NCBI GenBank assembly: GCA_947303905.1
Contig: CAMYZR010000028.1
Span: 1 to 9,664 of the forward strand
DNA length: 9,664 nt
Direction of reading: 5' to 3'
Origin: an uncultured Atopobiaceae bacterium
GTDB taxonomy: Bacteria; Actinomycetota; Coriobacteriia; Coriobacteriales; Atopobiaceae
Shown here: positions 1 through 7,182 of the stretch, in pieces
How the letters are laid out: every line of letters begins with the position of its first letter
How positions within the stretch are numbered: position 1 is the first letter of the stretch
The notes under the pieces: generated by a model
What the model was told of the DNA's origin: nothing
Database searches by the model: none
Seen by the model: the letters and a program-made list of their open reading frames with translations, nothing else
Position numbers and translations under genes: made by a program

Positions 1-1295
1 TTAGTCACAAGCAGATGCTGCAGATGCAAGAATAGGGGATGCAAGCAGACCAACAACGTCGCATTGTGGGCGGCGAGGCATGCTTCGAGTTCTGGATTGT
101 TTAGCAGGTTTGCATAGCCTTGGTAGTAGTCGGTCTCCAAGAACTCCTCGTCACTGCTATACGAAAGCCATCCACGCCATGTAGGCATGAGAAGAATTGT
201 TGGAGCTGTAGGATTAGAGCGGTCCTGCAGGGCATCCCATCGAGCCAGGCCTAGCACAGGCACATGTGCGACGTCATAGCCAAAGTGCTCGGTTATCACC
301 TGTTGCTCGCGCTCTGACGATACAAGGAAATAGTTTGAGGGGTGATATCCCGTGGCACCTAGCCCCTCGTCAGTGCGCTTGAGGGCCATTACGCCATGTT
401 GCAGGAAGAAAGTCATGGTCTTCACAAGCTTGTGCTTGGTGTAAGCGGGTCGTGAGCGCCAGGGCGAGAGGTGCATCTTTGTCTCAGAGCCTACGAGCAT
501 CTCTGCCGCTATGCAGTAGAGGTAGTGCCGGAAGCTCAGAAACTTGAGAACGTTGCGGCCGTAGGGCTTTACGCGCTCGTAGTCGGCGGAGCTAGGATTA
601 ATGACAAAGTAGATGCGCTTGCGCTCCTTTGGAGAAAGGTTCTCCATACACCATTTGAAGAAGTAGAACCCGTTGTCCTGCGCACGTGCGCACTTCTTCT
701 CGTACACGATCCAAATGCGCTGTTTGTCAAAGTGCCTGCGGAAGAGCCGGTACACAGCTGTAGCGGCCAGCTCCTTTTTCTGGTACCACGGGGAGTCATA
801 CCATTCGCGTTCGCGGTAGAGGAATGCAAGAGTCCGATGCCTTGTGAGATAGGGAAACATGACCGTATCTCCCACAAGGTGTGCCTGTCTGACATGGGCA
901 TAGAGGTATCTGCGCTGCTTGACGGAAAACTTGAACTCAAAGACGAGCTGATTATCATCCGCGTCGATGTATACGTATACGTTCCAGCGACCGTTGTGCC
1001 ATTCAAGGTCAGCAAAGTGGATGTCGACTATATAGCTCCCTGCCGTCTTTCCAGCAGAGACCTTGAACTCATGCTGTTGTACGACGGAAGCACCCGGATA
1101 CCATTCATCGACCCCTGGTGAACGCACAGCAAAGATGAGTTGGACGTGGTCAGCCGGAGGATTATCCGGGAGGTCGAACACAAGACGAAGGTGACCAGAA
1201 CGTGATAGCTTCCATATACGTAGGGGAATATACTTCACGGGTGTGTCCTTCCACGATGAGATGTTTTGAGTATCGCACATTATTGGGATTATCAT
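1..1295 (-). CDS. CDP-glycerol glycerophosphotransferase family protein, C-terminus beyond left edge
   Basis: An uninterrupted minus-strand frame starts at ATG 1295 (alternative ATG at 1280) and runs off the left edge after 431 codons, so the C-terminus is not visible. Family knowledge: these peripheral membrane enzymes transfer glycerol-phosphate or related polyol-phosphate units from CDP-activated donors to wall or lipid-linked polymers. Seen here: a beta-rich, probably accessory N-terminal region (about residues 20-130), then KRIWIVYEKKCARAQDNG, the FFLQHG motif with candidate catalytic His300, LLMPTWRGW at about 369-377, and a second His-Pro pair with His419. These match the long form of the family with an N-terminal extension. 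The DYSS-type motif and the end of the catalytic domain should lie to the left. It is the third gene of a minus-strand operon, 33 bp after the stop of the preceding gene. A GGAG lies about 14 bases before ATG 1295. The substrate cannot be told from sequence. Confidence 0.9.
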   Translation of the reverse strand, partial: MIIPIMCDTQNISSWKDTPVKYIPLRIWKLSRSGHLRLVFDLPDNPPADHVQLIFAVRSPGVDEWYPGASVVQQHEFKVSAGKTAGSYIVDIHFADLEWHNGRWNVYVYIDADDNQLVFEFKFSVKQRRYLYAHVRQAHLVGDTVMFPYLTRHRTLAFLYREREWYDSPWYQKKELAATAVYRLFRRHFDKQRIWIVYEKKCARAQDNGFYFFKWCMENLSPKERKRIYFVINPSSADYERVKPYGRNVLKFLSFRHYLYCIAAEMLVGSETKMHLSPWRSRPAYTKHKLVKTMTFFLQHGVMALKRTDEGLGATGYHPSNYFLVSSEREQQVITEHFGYDVAHVPVLGLARWDALQDRSNPTAPTILLMPTWRGWLSYSSDEEFLETDYYQGYANLLNNPELEACLAAHNATLLVCLHPLFLHLQHLLVT

Positions 1296-1328
1296 CGAGG
1301 CTGAAGTAGCTCCAGAATCGTTCGAGTG

Positions 1329-2468
1329 TCATAAAAGGTGCTCGTCAATCATTCTGGCTATTTGCCTGGTACTGCCTATCGGGTCGACGCCAGCATAGTA
1401 GCTACAGATAAAGGCTTGGTAACGTCTTGCTACAACATCAAACTCTTCGCGATTCATAAGCATCGCGGCAATGTCGGCTGCATTGGCAGAACCGAAGTGC
1501 TGCGGGTGTGCGACGGGATCGATGTTGAGTCCAGGGGATGTGCGATACTGCTCGATATCAGGCACATAGAAGAGCACGGGAATACCCACCAGGCCTGCCT
1601 CGAGAGAGATGGCAGAGTAGTCGCTCACAAGCACGTCAGTAACGGACAGGAGACTTGTCGTGCTGTAGCGTGCCAGCACGTGAACATGCTTGTGCTGGAC
1701 AAGGAGCCGCTCGTCGATGGTAGTGAGAGGGTGCTTGGAGACAATGAGGTTGACAGGAGCGTCTGCGAGCGCCTCTGCCAGCCCATCGACGGCGCGTGTG
1801 AGCCAGCTTGCATCCACGTCGCGCCGAAGTGTAGGAGCATAGACGACATTGAGATTCCCGTTGTCCAGCCAAGAATTCATTGCCCGGATATCAGCCGAGC
1901 CCTCTCTTTCTGCCATGCGCTTCACAAGCCGGTCGATGTGTGGAAGGCCTGTTGCGATGACGGCGCTCGGAGGATAACCGAAGGCTTCAGAGTAGGCTTC
2001 GATGGCTCCTGGACCTGCAGCAGCGATGATGTCGTAGTTTCTATGCATGCATGCCGTCTCGGCATGAGCGGTACTACGACCGGCAGGCGTGTCCAGACTC
2101 TGGAAGCCGAACTTCTTGAAGGCTCCAGCCGCATGCCACAGCTGGATGACGAAGACTCCTTGCCTTTTTCGAGGAATGCAGACAGTGGGGTTGTAGCCAT
2201 CGAGAACCACAACTCGAGAGGTCGAGGCAAACCAAAGTTGCTCGAACATGTGCAGGGCGAATTGCAACATGCCACTCAGCTCAGAGTCCGTAGCAAAAAT
2301 ACGAACCTCGAGTGTCGGGTCATCCTCTTGGAGATGGGCTGAGAGCAACCGGAAATCGGAGGGGAACACCTTTGATTGCCGAGAGAGGAACACAACACGC
2401 TTCCGCAGCGGAAACAGGCGAAAGAATGCCGCCAGCAAACGTAAACATACTGCGAGAACACGCATCAT
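1329..2468 (-). CDS. CDP-glycerol glycerophosphotransferase family protein (short form, TagB-like)
   Basis: This 379-residue protein is essentially one Glyphos_transf domain. Visible motifs are VIQLWHAAGAFKKFG (candidate catalytic His112), VVYAPTLRRD at 208-217, VSKHPL with the second His246, and VLVSDYSAISLEAG at 279-292 followed by PVLFYVPDIEQY. By family knowledge the two histidines and the SDYS segment form the CDP-glycerol/acceptor site of TagF-type enzymes. The N-terminus is hydrophobic then basic (about residues 1-25) and fits peripheral membrane attachment. The short single-domain form resembles TagB-like primases or single-unit transferases more than long polymerases; that role is inference. 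Its ATG overlaps the upstream stop codon (ATGA, 2465-2468), implying translational coupling, and GAGGG lies nine bases before the start. A second ATG follows immediately. The acceptor and exact polyol are unknown. Confidence 0.9.
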   Translation of the reverse strand: MMRVLAVCLRLLAAFFRLFPLRKRVVFLSRQSKVFPSDFRLLSAHLQEDDPTLEVRIFATDSELSGMLQFALHMFEQLWFASTSRVVVLDGYNPTVCIPRKRQGVFVIQLWHAAGAFKKFGFQSLDTPAGRSTAHAETACMHRNYDIIAAAGPGAIEAYSEAFGYPPSAVIATGLPHIDRLVKRMAEREGSADIRAMNSWLDNGNLNVVYAPTLRRDVDASWLTRAVDGLAEALADAPVNLIVSKHPLTTIDERLLVQHKHVHVLARYSTTSLLSVTDVLVSDYSAISLEAGLVGIPVLFYVPDIEQYRTSPGLNIDPVAHPQHFGSANAADIAAMLMNREEFDVVARRYQAFICSYYAGVDPIGSTRQIARMIDEHLL

Positions 2469-3811
2469 GCCGAGGTTCCCTCATCAATCTGCCTGGCACT
2501 AGCTTTCTCTTCTGGAAAGAATATCCGCTCGATTGCGCGTTCGGCCGCATGGCCGTCATCCTGCGGGCAGAACATCTCGCGAAAGTCTGCATATGCCTCA
2601 CTGTAGGTTGCATCCCACTGGTCAATCTCCTTAATCGCAGTCACGACCTCTCCGCTCGTCGTACACTTGGGACCAGGAATCGTACGCGGATCAAAGTAGA
2701 AGCCACGGACATCCTCAGCATAAAACTCGAAGTCAGGCCAGTAGAAAAGCATGGGTCGCTTCGTGATGGCATAGTCAAAAAACACCGACGAGTAGTCGGT
2801 CATCAACACATCGGAGATGATGTAGAGATCGTTGATGTCAGGCACAGTCGCCGCGTTGAAGACGAAATCACCGTAACGCGAGAAGTCGAACTCATTGGCA
2901 ATGTAGTAGTGCGGGCGGAAGAGGATACACCACTCGTCAGACAATTCACTCTTGAGCAGGTCAAAGTCGATGAGCGTATCCTGCACATAGCCGATGCTCG
3001 CCTTGTAGTCGTTGTCGCGCCATGTGGGGGCATAGAGCAGGAGCTTTTTTCCTTGGGGTACTCCAAGCTTATCCATAATACGAGCCTTTACGACCGCAAG
3101 GGATTCGGGCGTTTCGCACGCGCGGGCAATTGCATCGTTACGTGGATAGCCGACTTCGAGTACAACCGAGGGACGCCTCTCTTCTGCGAGTCCGAAGGCA
3201 TCGCTCAGATGCTGCGAAGTGAAAGCTGAGGGCGAGATGAGGTAAGTCCACTTCGCCGAATCCATCTCGAAGCGTTGCGCCAACTCGAGTGTGGTATTGA
3301 GGGCATTGTTCGTCTCAATCTGCACATCATAGCCAAGGCGCTTGAGGGGAGTACCATGCCAACACTGTACATAGACCTGGTCCGGCTTCGGGTGCATGTA
3401 TTCCGGACAGCGAGCGTTGAAAATCCAGTACTTCGCGCGTCCAAGCAACTTCTGGTATTCCTCGGTGCTACGCACGACGAGATGTGCTCGAGTAAGACTC
3501 GGATCGTCTTGGAACTGGTCTATCCTCCCCTCGCGGAAAATCCACCATAGCTCGAAGTCGTCAAAGCGTGAGTCTGCGCACATCGCCTCATAGATGGCGC
3601 GGGGCGTGTCTGCAAACGAACGCCCCATGAAGCAGCTAAAGACCACGACCTTGGGATCTAGGGGCATACTTCTCGTAAGCTTCTCATAGTGACGTCGCTC
3701 ATAGGCCCACCACCGTGCTCGCGTCCACTGGCGAGCACGAGGAAAGTAGCGTAAGACGGCCTTTGCGTACTTGCGGATGGTTCTCAGGATGGTCATTCGT
3801 GCAGTGCTCAC
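2465..3811 (-). CDS. CDP-glycerol glycerophosphotransferase family protein (TagF-like)
   Basis: This 448-residue protein is the first gene of the minus-strand operon. It carries the clearest family signature: VQCWHGTPLKRLGYD (about 148-162, candidate catalytic His152), LLYAPTWRDND at 258-268, LFRPHYY with the second His301, and VLMTDYSSVFFDYA at 335-348 followed by PMLFYWPDFEFY and RGFYFDP. Family knowledge: WHGTPLK and DYSS enzymes polymerise or add glycerol-phosphate or ribitol-phosphate from CDP donors during teichoic-acid synthesis at the cytoplasmic membrane face. The basic N-terminus (about residues 1-45) fits peripheral membrane binding. I chose the GTG start because GGAGG lies four bases before it. 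An internal ATG at 3796 would leave that site about 19 bases away, too far. The gene overlaps the next by four bases. Which polyol it transfers cannot be read from sequence. Confidence 0.93.
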   Translation of the reverse strand: MSTARMTILRTIRKYAKAVLRYFPRARQWTRARWWAYERRHYEKLTRSMPLDPKVVVFSCFMGRSFADTPRAIYEAMCADSRFDDFELWWIFREGRIDQFQDDPSLTRAHLVVRSTEEYQKLLGRAKYWIFNARCPEYMHPKPDQVYVQCWHGTPLKRLGYDVQIETNNALNTTLELAQRFEMDSAKWTYLISPSAFTSQHLSDAFGLAEERRPSVVLEVGYPRNDAIARACETPESLAVVKARIMDKLGVPQGKKLLLYAPTWRDNDYKASIGYVQDTLIDFDLLKSELSDEWCILFRPHYYIANEFDFSRYGDFVFNAATVPDINDLYIISDVLMTDYSSVFFDYAITKRPMLFYWPDFEFYAEDVRGFYFDPRTIPGPKCTTSGEVVTAIKEIDQWDATYSEAYADFREMFCPQDDGHAAERAIERIFFPEEKASARQIDEGTSA

Positions 3812-3903
3812 GCGACCTCCGAATCTGGTAGTTGATTACAGGTATGAGGATACGGGATAGGAGTATAGAGGATAGTTGTGAGGACGGTGCGAACGGGCGC
3901 TGT

Positions 3904-3916
3904 TTACAGTTTGTAA
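3904..3916. promoter_or_regulatory. Short dyad, possible operator
   Basis: TTACA-GTT-TGTAA is a perfect 5-bp inverted repeat around three bases, midway between the divergent genes. It could be a binding site for a dimeric regulator acting on either promoter. A dyad this short can also arise by chance, and no regulator gene is in view. Confidence 0.25.
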
Positions 3917-3991
3917 CCATGTAAGACAACGTGGCGAATGGAATCTCGTATCGTGTTTCACTCAAATCTGGACGTCTTCCATTTTATGTCG

Positions 3992-4020
3992 TTTTCACTA
4001 CGTAGGTGTCCCGGTATACT
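3992..4020 (+). promoter_or_regulatory. Putative sigma-70-type promoter for the 4075 gene
   Basis: TTTTCA at 3992-3997 (four of six consensus -35 bases) and TATACT at 4015-4020 (five of six -10 bases) are separated by the optimal 17 bp. The predicted start of transcription, near 4027, would leave a leader of about 48 bases. This is pattern matching only. Confidence 0.45.
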
Positions 4021-4061
4021 GTTCAAGTCTAACCTGCGTCATCTTTTCCAGCTTTGCTATC

Positions 4062-4069
4062 AAGGAGGT
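4062..4069 (+). promoter_or_regulatory. Strong ribosome binding site fixing the start at 4075
   Basis: AAGGAGGT matches the anti-Shine-Dalgarno sequence almost perfectly and lies five bases before ATG 4075. It supports this start over others in the region. Confidence 0.8.
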
Positions 4070-4074
4070 AGCAA

Positions 4075-6183
4075 ATGTGGCCCCTCTTTTTCCTTACCGT
4101 ACTGGTATTCTTCGTGCTGTTCTACGTGCCGGGGTATCTCACTGCGCGGAGCCTCACACGCGACCCAATCATTGCGTTGGCTACAGCTCCTCTCGTTTCA
4201 TCGTGTGCGTATTCCATTCTCAGCATCGTATGTGGCGAGGGAGGTATTCACACGACATGGGTCACGCTCGTTACCCCTACGCTACTTGCTGGTGTAGTGT
4301 GCATGGTGGCGGTGCACGTCCGCCATGGAAATAGGGACCCAAAAAGAAGTCCCGCTGGAGCACAGCCCCAGTCTTTCGATTCTCCTTCCCGTGTCTCTGG
4401 TCCCAAGTTCGCCACCCCCATGAGCGAGCTCAAGGTCTACCTGCCCTATGTGCTCTTTGGCATGATCGTGTGTCTCGTGTACTTCATCAAACCGCTTGAT
4501 GGCCCCGAGTCGTTCACACCACGCACAGACATGTGTAACCATCTCAACCTCATCGCCCGATTTGTCAATACCGGAAACTGGTCGATGTTGCATGCGTCCA
4601 TCTATGAGGACGTAAGTCAGGCCGCTATGCCCGGTTCGGGTTTCTATCCTGCAGGCTGGCACGTTCTCGCATGCTTGCTTGTCTCTTGCTTGGGAGTTTC
4701 AGCGCCACTTGCCGCCAATGCCGTCAACTGCGTCTTGATTGCATTCACCATTCCTACATCTAGCTATCTATTCGTACGCAGCACTCTATCCGACAAGCTG
4801 CTCGCCCTGAGACTTGGTGCCATCTTCCCCTTAGCGTTCGGCTGTTTCCCTTGGCGCCTCCTCATACCACCAGGACTACTGCCTTTTACGCTCGGTCTCG
4901 TCTTTGCCATCGTCGTCGTCGCACAGTTCGTCAACGCCTGTGAGGCGTTTCGCGATGTACGCTCCTCCGCTGGCTCGGGCATCCTCTTCGCCTTCTGCCT
5001 GCTTGCCTGTGCCTTCGCGCATCCGAGCTGCATGTTCACTGCGCTGTTGTTGCTGGTTCCCTACGTCTCATCCCTAATTTATCGCCAAACTATGAGACGC
5101 TTTGCCACGCACGCTATCGCCAAGAGCGTCCTCTGCGTATGCGGGTTTCTGTTGCTCGTCCTCGCCGCATGGACAGTCTGCTACAACATCCCCCGAATCT
5201 ACGGGATGTGCCAATACCCCAACACGGCCTTCGAAAAAAAAGCAGACGCTCTACTCCAAGTGGTATTCATGGGATTCAAGGCAGTACCCATCCAGCCGGT
5301 ACTGGCGTTCTTCGTGTGGACGGGAATTGCCTACTCGCTCTATCGAACGCGATATCTTTGGGTGACCTGTGGCTTTTTCATCTTTAGCGGTCTATACTGT
5401 TTCTCCGCAACCGCAGATCCTTCTTTCAAGGGTTTCGTCACAGGATTGTGGTACTCCAACGTCATTCGGCTGGCTGCATGCGCATGCACAATCGCAGTGC
5501 CTTTGGCGGCCCTTGGCTTCTTTGCTACAATACGCTTTGCTCAGGGACTCTTCAGACTAATCTCGATCAACAGCGACAATGCCGCACGACGTTTCCGTCT
5601 CGTGATTATTCCAGCACTCTGCATTACCGCATCAGCCCTTGCTATCTTCTATCCCTCCTTCACTCTCCCCCATTTCGACAAGAAAACCGTGACCGCCTTT
5701 GGTTATGTGCTGAAGCGTGCGCGTCACTACAACAACGTCAACAACAACATGCTGAGTCCCGATGAGCGTGAATTCCTTAATCAGGTAAAGCAAGTCACGG
5801 GCGACGACCTCGTCATCAACTTCGCTTTTGATGGCAGCTGTTACGCATATGCAATCAATGATGTCAATACATTCACACGCCGATTCAACTCGGCTGGTTA
5901 CAGCGCTAACGCCAGGTACATTAATGCCCACCTGAGCGATATCTCGACCGACACCCACGTATTGGAACTATTACGCGAATACAACGCACAGTATGTTCTT
6001 CTTCTAGATATCGAAGAGCAATCCGATGGGGCGACTATCAATGAGGACGGCTATAACGAGATTATCTGGAGAGGCCTGATTGAGCTTGACGATGATACTC
6101 CAGGATTTGAGGTCATTCTTTCGGAAGGAGATATGCGACTCTATCGGATTATCGGTGTGACCAATTCAAGGACAATCGAATAA
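4075..6183 (+). CDS. DUF6541-type multi-pass membrane protein, probable GT-C-like glycosyltransferase
   Basis: This 702-residue integral membrane protein has its first membrane segments at about 2-25, 32-54, 62-82 and 121-138. A polar cytoplasmic linker lies at about 83-118. Several further segments span about 195-530, and a C-terminal soluble domain of about 170 residues (532-702) is probably outside the membrane. After the fourth segment, a loop carries an acidic/His motif (RTDMCNHLNLIARFVNTGNW, 150-169) and GSGFYPAGWHVLA (187-199). I recognise both as the conserved first-loop pattern of the actinobacterial DUF6541 family. The C-terminal domain has LSPDEREFLNQVKQV and NAQYVLLLD, also typical. 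GT-C enzymes use lipid-phosphate sugars and have this topology with an acidic first-loop residue, so transfer of sugars to a surface polymer is a reasonable inference, not a demonstrated activity. It is divergent from the wall-polymer operon, which supports an envelope role. Length is normal and the frame is intact. Confidence 0.85.
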   Translation: MWPLFFLTVLVFFVLFYVPGYLTARSLTRDPIIALATAPLVSSCAYSILSIVCGEGGIHTTWVTLVTPTLLAGVVCMVAVHVRHGNRDPKRSPAGAQPQSFDSPSRVSGPKFATPMSELKVYLPYVLFGMIVCLVYFIKPLDGPESFTPRTDMCNHLNLIARFVNTGNWSMLHASIYEDVSQAAMPGSGFYPAGWHVLACLLVSCLGVSAPLAANAVNCVLIAFTIPTSSYLFVRSTLSDKLLALRLGAIFPLAFGCFPWRLLIPPGLLPFTLGLVFAIVVVAQFVNACEAFRDVRSSAGSGILFAFCLLACAFAHPSCMFTALLLLVPYVSSLIYRQTMRRFATHAIAKSVLCVCGFLLLVLAAWTVCYNIPRIYGMCQYPNTAFEKKADALLQVVFMGFKAVPIQPVLAFFVWTGIAYSLYRTRYLWVTCGFFIFSGLYCFSATADPSFKGFVTGLWYSNVIRLAACACTIAVPLAALGFFATIRFAQGLFRLISINSDNAARRFRLVIIPALCITASALAIFYPSFTLPHFDKKTVTAFGYVLKRARHYNNVNNNMLSPDEREFLNQVKQVTGDDLVINFAFDGSCYAYAINDVNTFTRRFNSAGYSANARYINAHLSDISTDTHVLELLREYNAQYVLLLDIEEQSDGATINEDGYNEIIWRGLIELDDDTPGFEVILSEGDMRLYRIIGVTNSRTIE

Positions 6184-6321
6184 AGACGTGCAGTAGAATC
6201 AGCGGCGTAGGCACCGGCATTAACAACACGAATCTCTAAACTCTCAGCCTCAATCTATATTTACTAAAGGCAAAACCCGTCAGCCCATTTCATGCTCGCG
6301 CTAACAGCGCTCATCTCCTCA
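6184..6321. other. Intergenic spacer between the membrane-protein gene and the IS block
   Basis: This stretch is noncoding on both strands. A GCGCT-AAC-AGCGC dyad (6298-6310) lies at its right end but has no following T run on either strand, so it is not a convincing terminator. No other hairpin was found after the stop codon at 6181-6183. Confidence 0.5.
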
Positions 6322-6346
6322 TCAGAACTGCACCCGTTCCTTGGAC
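6322..6346. repeat. IS3-family terminal inverted repeat (right end)
   Basis: Reading inward on the plus strand, AGAACTGCACCC followed by TTGGAC resembles the ends of IS150-group IS3 elements, which carry an AACTGCACCCC...GTTGGAC pattern as I recall it. It lies 16 bp or more beyond the transposase stop at 6362-6364, as expected. The matching left end is not in the window. Confidence 0.5.
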
Positions 6347-6361
6347 GAGCTAAATATGGAC

Positions 6362-6604
6362 CTACGCAGTATACAGGGATTGATTCTGGAGCTCCTCCAA
6401 GCCAGCCCCTTCAGCTTAACTCTCCTCCTCGTGTTCCAGCGGACAACGTAGACGTCGTTGTTACACCTGAAGTCCTCGAAGCTCAGCCATATCCGGTTCC
6501 GGTAGAACTCGTCCTTGATTTGGCCGAACGCCTGCCCCATCGCGCCGTTGTCGATGCAACCTCCCTTCCTGGACATGCTCTGTACGATGCCCTCCTCCCT
6601 GGTT
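6362..6604 (-). pseudogene. IS3-family transposase OrfB, C-terminal fragment
   Basis: The minus-strand translation contains REEGIVQSMSRKGGCIDNG, KDEFYRNRIWLSFEDF and RWNTRRRVKLKGL, which together are the end of the integrase/DDE domain of IS3 OrfB. A full protein is about 280 residues, so roughly the last 80 remain. After LKGL the frame slips at about 6400: the expected ending LEEL-QNQSL-YTA and its stop (TAG, 6362-6364) continue in a neighbouring frame, consistent with one lost base. The family usually has Glu two residues after the DNGA segment, at the catalytic position, but here it reads DNGAMGQ with Gly. Truncation, the frameshift and the missing acid all say it is dead. Confidence 0.8.
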
Positions 6605-6605
6605 C

Positions 6606-6631
6606 CGTCAAGTATCTTTCGCAAATGTCGA
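6606..6631. repeat. Probable terminal end of the IS256-family element
   Basis: The segment GTCAAGTATCTTTCGCAAAT lies 37 bases beyond the IS256-type transposase stop (6668) and immediately after the last base recognisable as IS3. It is where the element's terminal inverted repeat should be. Its partner would lie to the right of the window, so it could not be confirmed. Confidence 0.4.
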
Positions 6632-6667
6632 GTGACCCCATGTGCCGGCAGGACCTTGTGACGGTTG

Positions 6668-7052
6668 CTAGTCCTGGCTCACGCTCCTCTCGTCCCAGTG
6701 GTCCAGCAGGCTGATGTCGAGGTACCTCCTCTTTCCCCAGTTCCCGTCCGCGACGTACTTGCAGCGGCCGCCGCCAGCATCATCGCCGACCTCCCGTCCG
6801 GGAAGCTGCCGACCGCGTTGGTCCTGCGCTTGACCTCGCGGTTGAGCCTCTCGATGCCGTTGTTGGTGCGGATCCGCCTCCAGTGCTCCATCGGGAAGCG
6901 GGCGTAGGTGAGCGTCTCGGCCACGCCCTCTCGGATGACCCTGGCGGCGTCGGCGAGCCTGCTGGCCTCGAGCTCGCGGGCCACCTCCTCAGACTTCCTG
7001 AGCCCGGCCCCGAGCGACTCCTGGGCGTGTATGGCCTTGAGCTGGGCCGCGA
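6668..7052 (-). pseudogene. IS256-family transposase, C-terminal part (disrupted)
   Basis: The minus-strand frame reads QLKAIHAQES, then ARFPMEHWRRIRTNNGIERL and NREVKRRTNAVGSFPDGRSA. This is the C-terminal catalytic region of Mutator/IS256 transposases, and the NGIER Glu is the expected catalytic acid. After MMLAA a one-base slip at about 6763-6773 moves the true ending (RCKYVADGNWGKRRYLD, then ISLLD) into another frame that stops at 6668-6670. Without the slip the frame gives an alanine/threonine-rich nonsense tail. The upstream end is cut at 7052 by the IS21 insertion; coding resumes in phase at 9616. The gene has therefore been hit twice, by an insertion and a frameshift. Confidence 0.88.
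7046..7052. repeat. Target-site duplication of the IS21 element, left copy
   Basis: GCCGCGA lies directly outside the left terminal repeat and is repeated exactly at 9610-9616 outside the right one. Seven bases is within the range known for IS21-family insertions. Confidence 0.9.
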
Positions 7053-7064
7053 TGCGTACAGCAG
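7053..7064 (+). repeat. IS21 terminal inverted repeat, istB side
   Basis: TGCGTACAGCAG is the exact reverse complement of 9598-9609. Weaker inverted similarity continues inward to the first GACCG box. Confidence 0.9.
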
Positions 7065-7072
7065 GCTGTGGT

Positions 7073-7165
7073 GACCGTCTCTCCGAGGCGGCACGTCCAG
7101 AGTTCCGGATATATCCGACCGGCCGTGCACGGCACGCCGACCGTGCGTGCGCGCCGTGCCGACCG
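7073..7165 (+). repeat. 22-bp-periodic terminal repeats, istB side
   Basis: GACCG boxes start at 7073, 7117, 7139 and 7161; the missing place in the 22-bp register, 7095, holds the degenerate GTCCA. The last two boxes extend to GCCGACCG. IS21-family ends are known to carry multiple repeats bound by the IstA transposase, so these are probably its binding sites. A perfect palindrome, CGGATATATCCG (7106-7117), overlaps the third place. Confidence 0.85.
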
Positions 7166-7182
7166 CTAGCCGCGATCTGCGC

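Larger units (their letters stand above)
3812..4074. promoter_or_regulatory. Divergent intergenic control region
   Basis: These 263 bases separate the minus-strand transferase operon from the plus-strand membrane-protein gene and must hold both promoters. No convincing gene is present; the open frames that enter it are weak overlaps of neighbouring genes. It contains a good plus-strand promoter candidate at 3992-4020, a small dyad at 3904-3916 and a run of imperfect GGATAG/GTATAG-like repeats at about 3847-3875. For the minus strand, the best -10 candidate is TATACT at 3862-3867, about 50 bases before the GTG start, but no good -35 sits at the right distance. Confidence 0.55.
6322..6605 (-). 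mobile_element. Truncated IS3-family (IS150-group-like) element, 3' end only
   Basis: The fragment runs from a terminal-repeat-like sequence at 6322-6346 to about 6605, where similarity to IS3 transposases stops. It contains only the last 80 or so codons of the transposase. The 5' part is absent next to it; if the adjoining IS256-family element inserted into this one, the missing part would lie beyond the right edge of the window. The left boundary is inferred from family-end resemblance, and no target duplication could be checked. Confidence 0.65.

Noticed and set aside
471..1121. Plus-strand open frame of 216 codons
   Set aside because: It lies antisense to the left-edge transferase gene, whose translation carries clear family motifs; the plus-strand product resembles nothing.
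1338..2342. Plus-strand open frame of 334 codons
   Set aside because: It is antisense to the 1329-2468 transferase gene and has no recognisable domain.
2312..3229. Plus-strand open frame of 305 codons
   Set aside because: It is antisense to two motif-bearing transferase genes, with no ribosome site or domain of note.
6298..6310. GCGCT-AAC-AGCGC as a terminator for the membrane-protein gene
   Set aside because: The stem is only 5 bp, it has no T run on either strand and it lies more than 110 bases after the stop.
7053..7064. The inverted GCGTACAGCAG pair read as part of the IS256 target rather than IS21 ends
   Set aside because: The pair lies inside the duplicated GCCGCGA, has TG/CA tips, and is absent from the restored IS256 frame.
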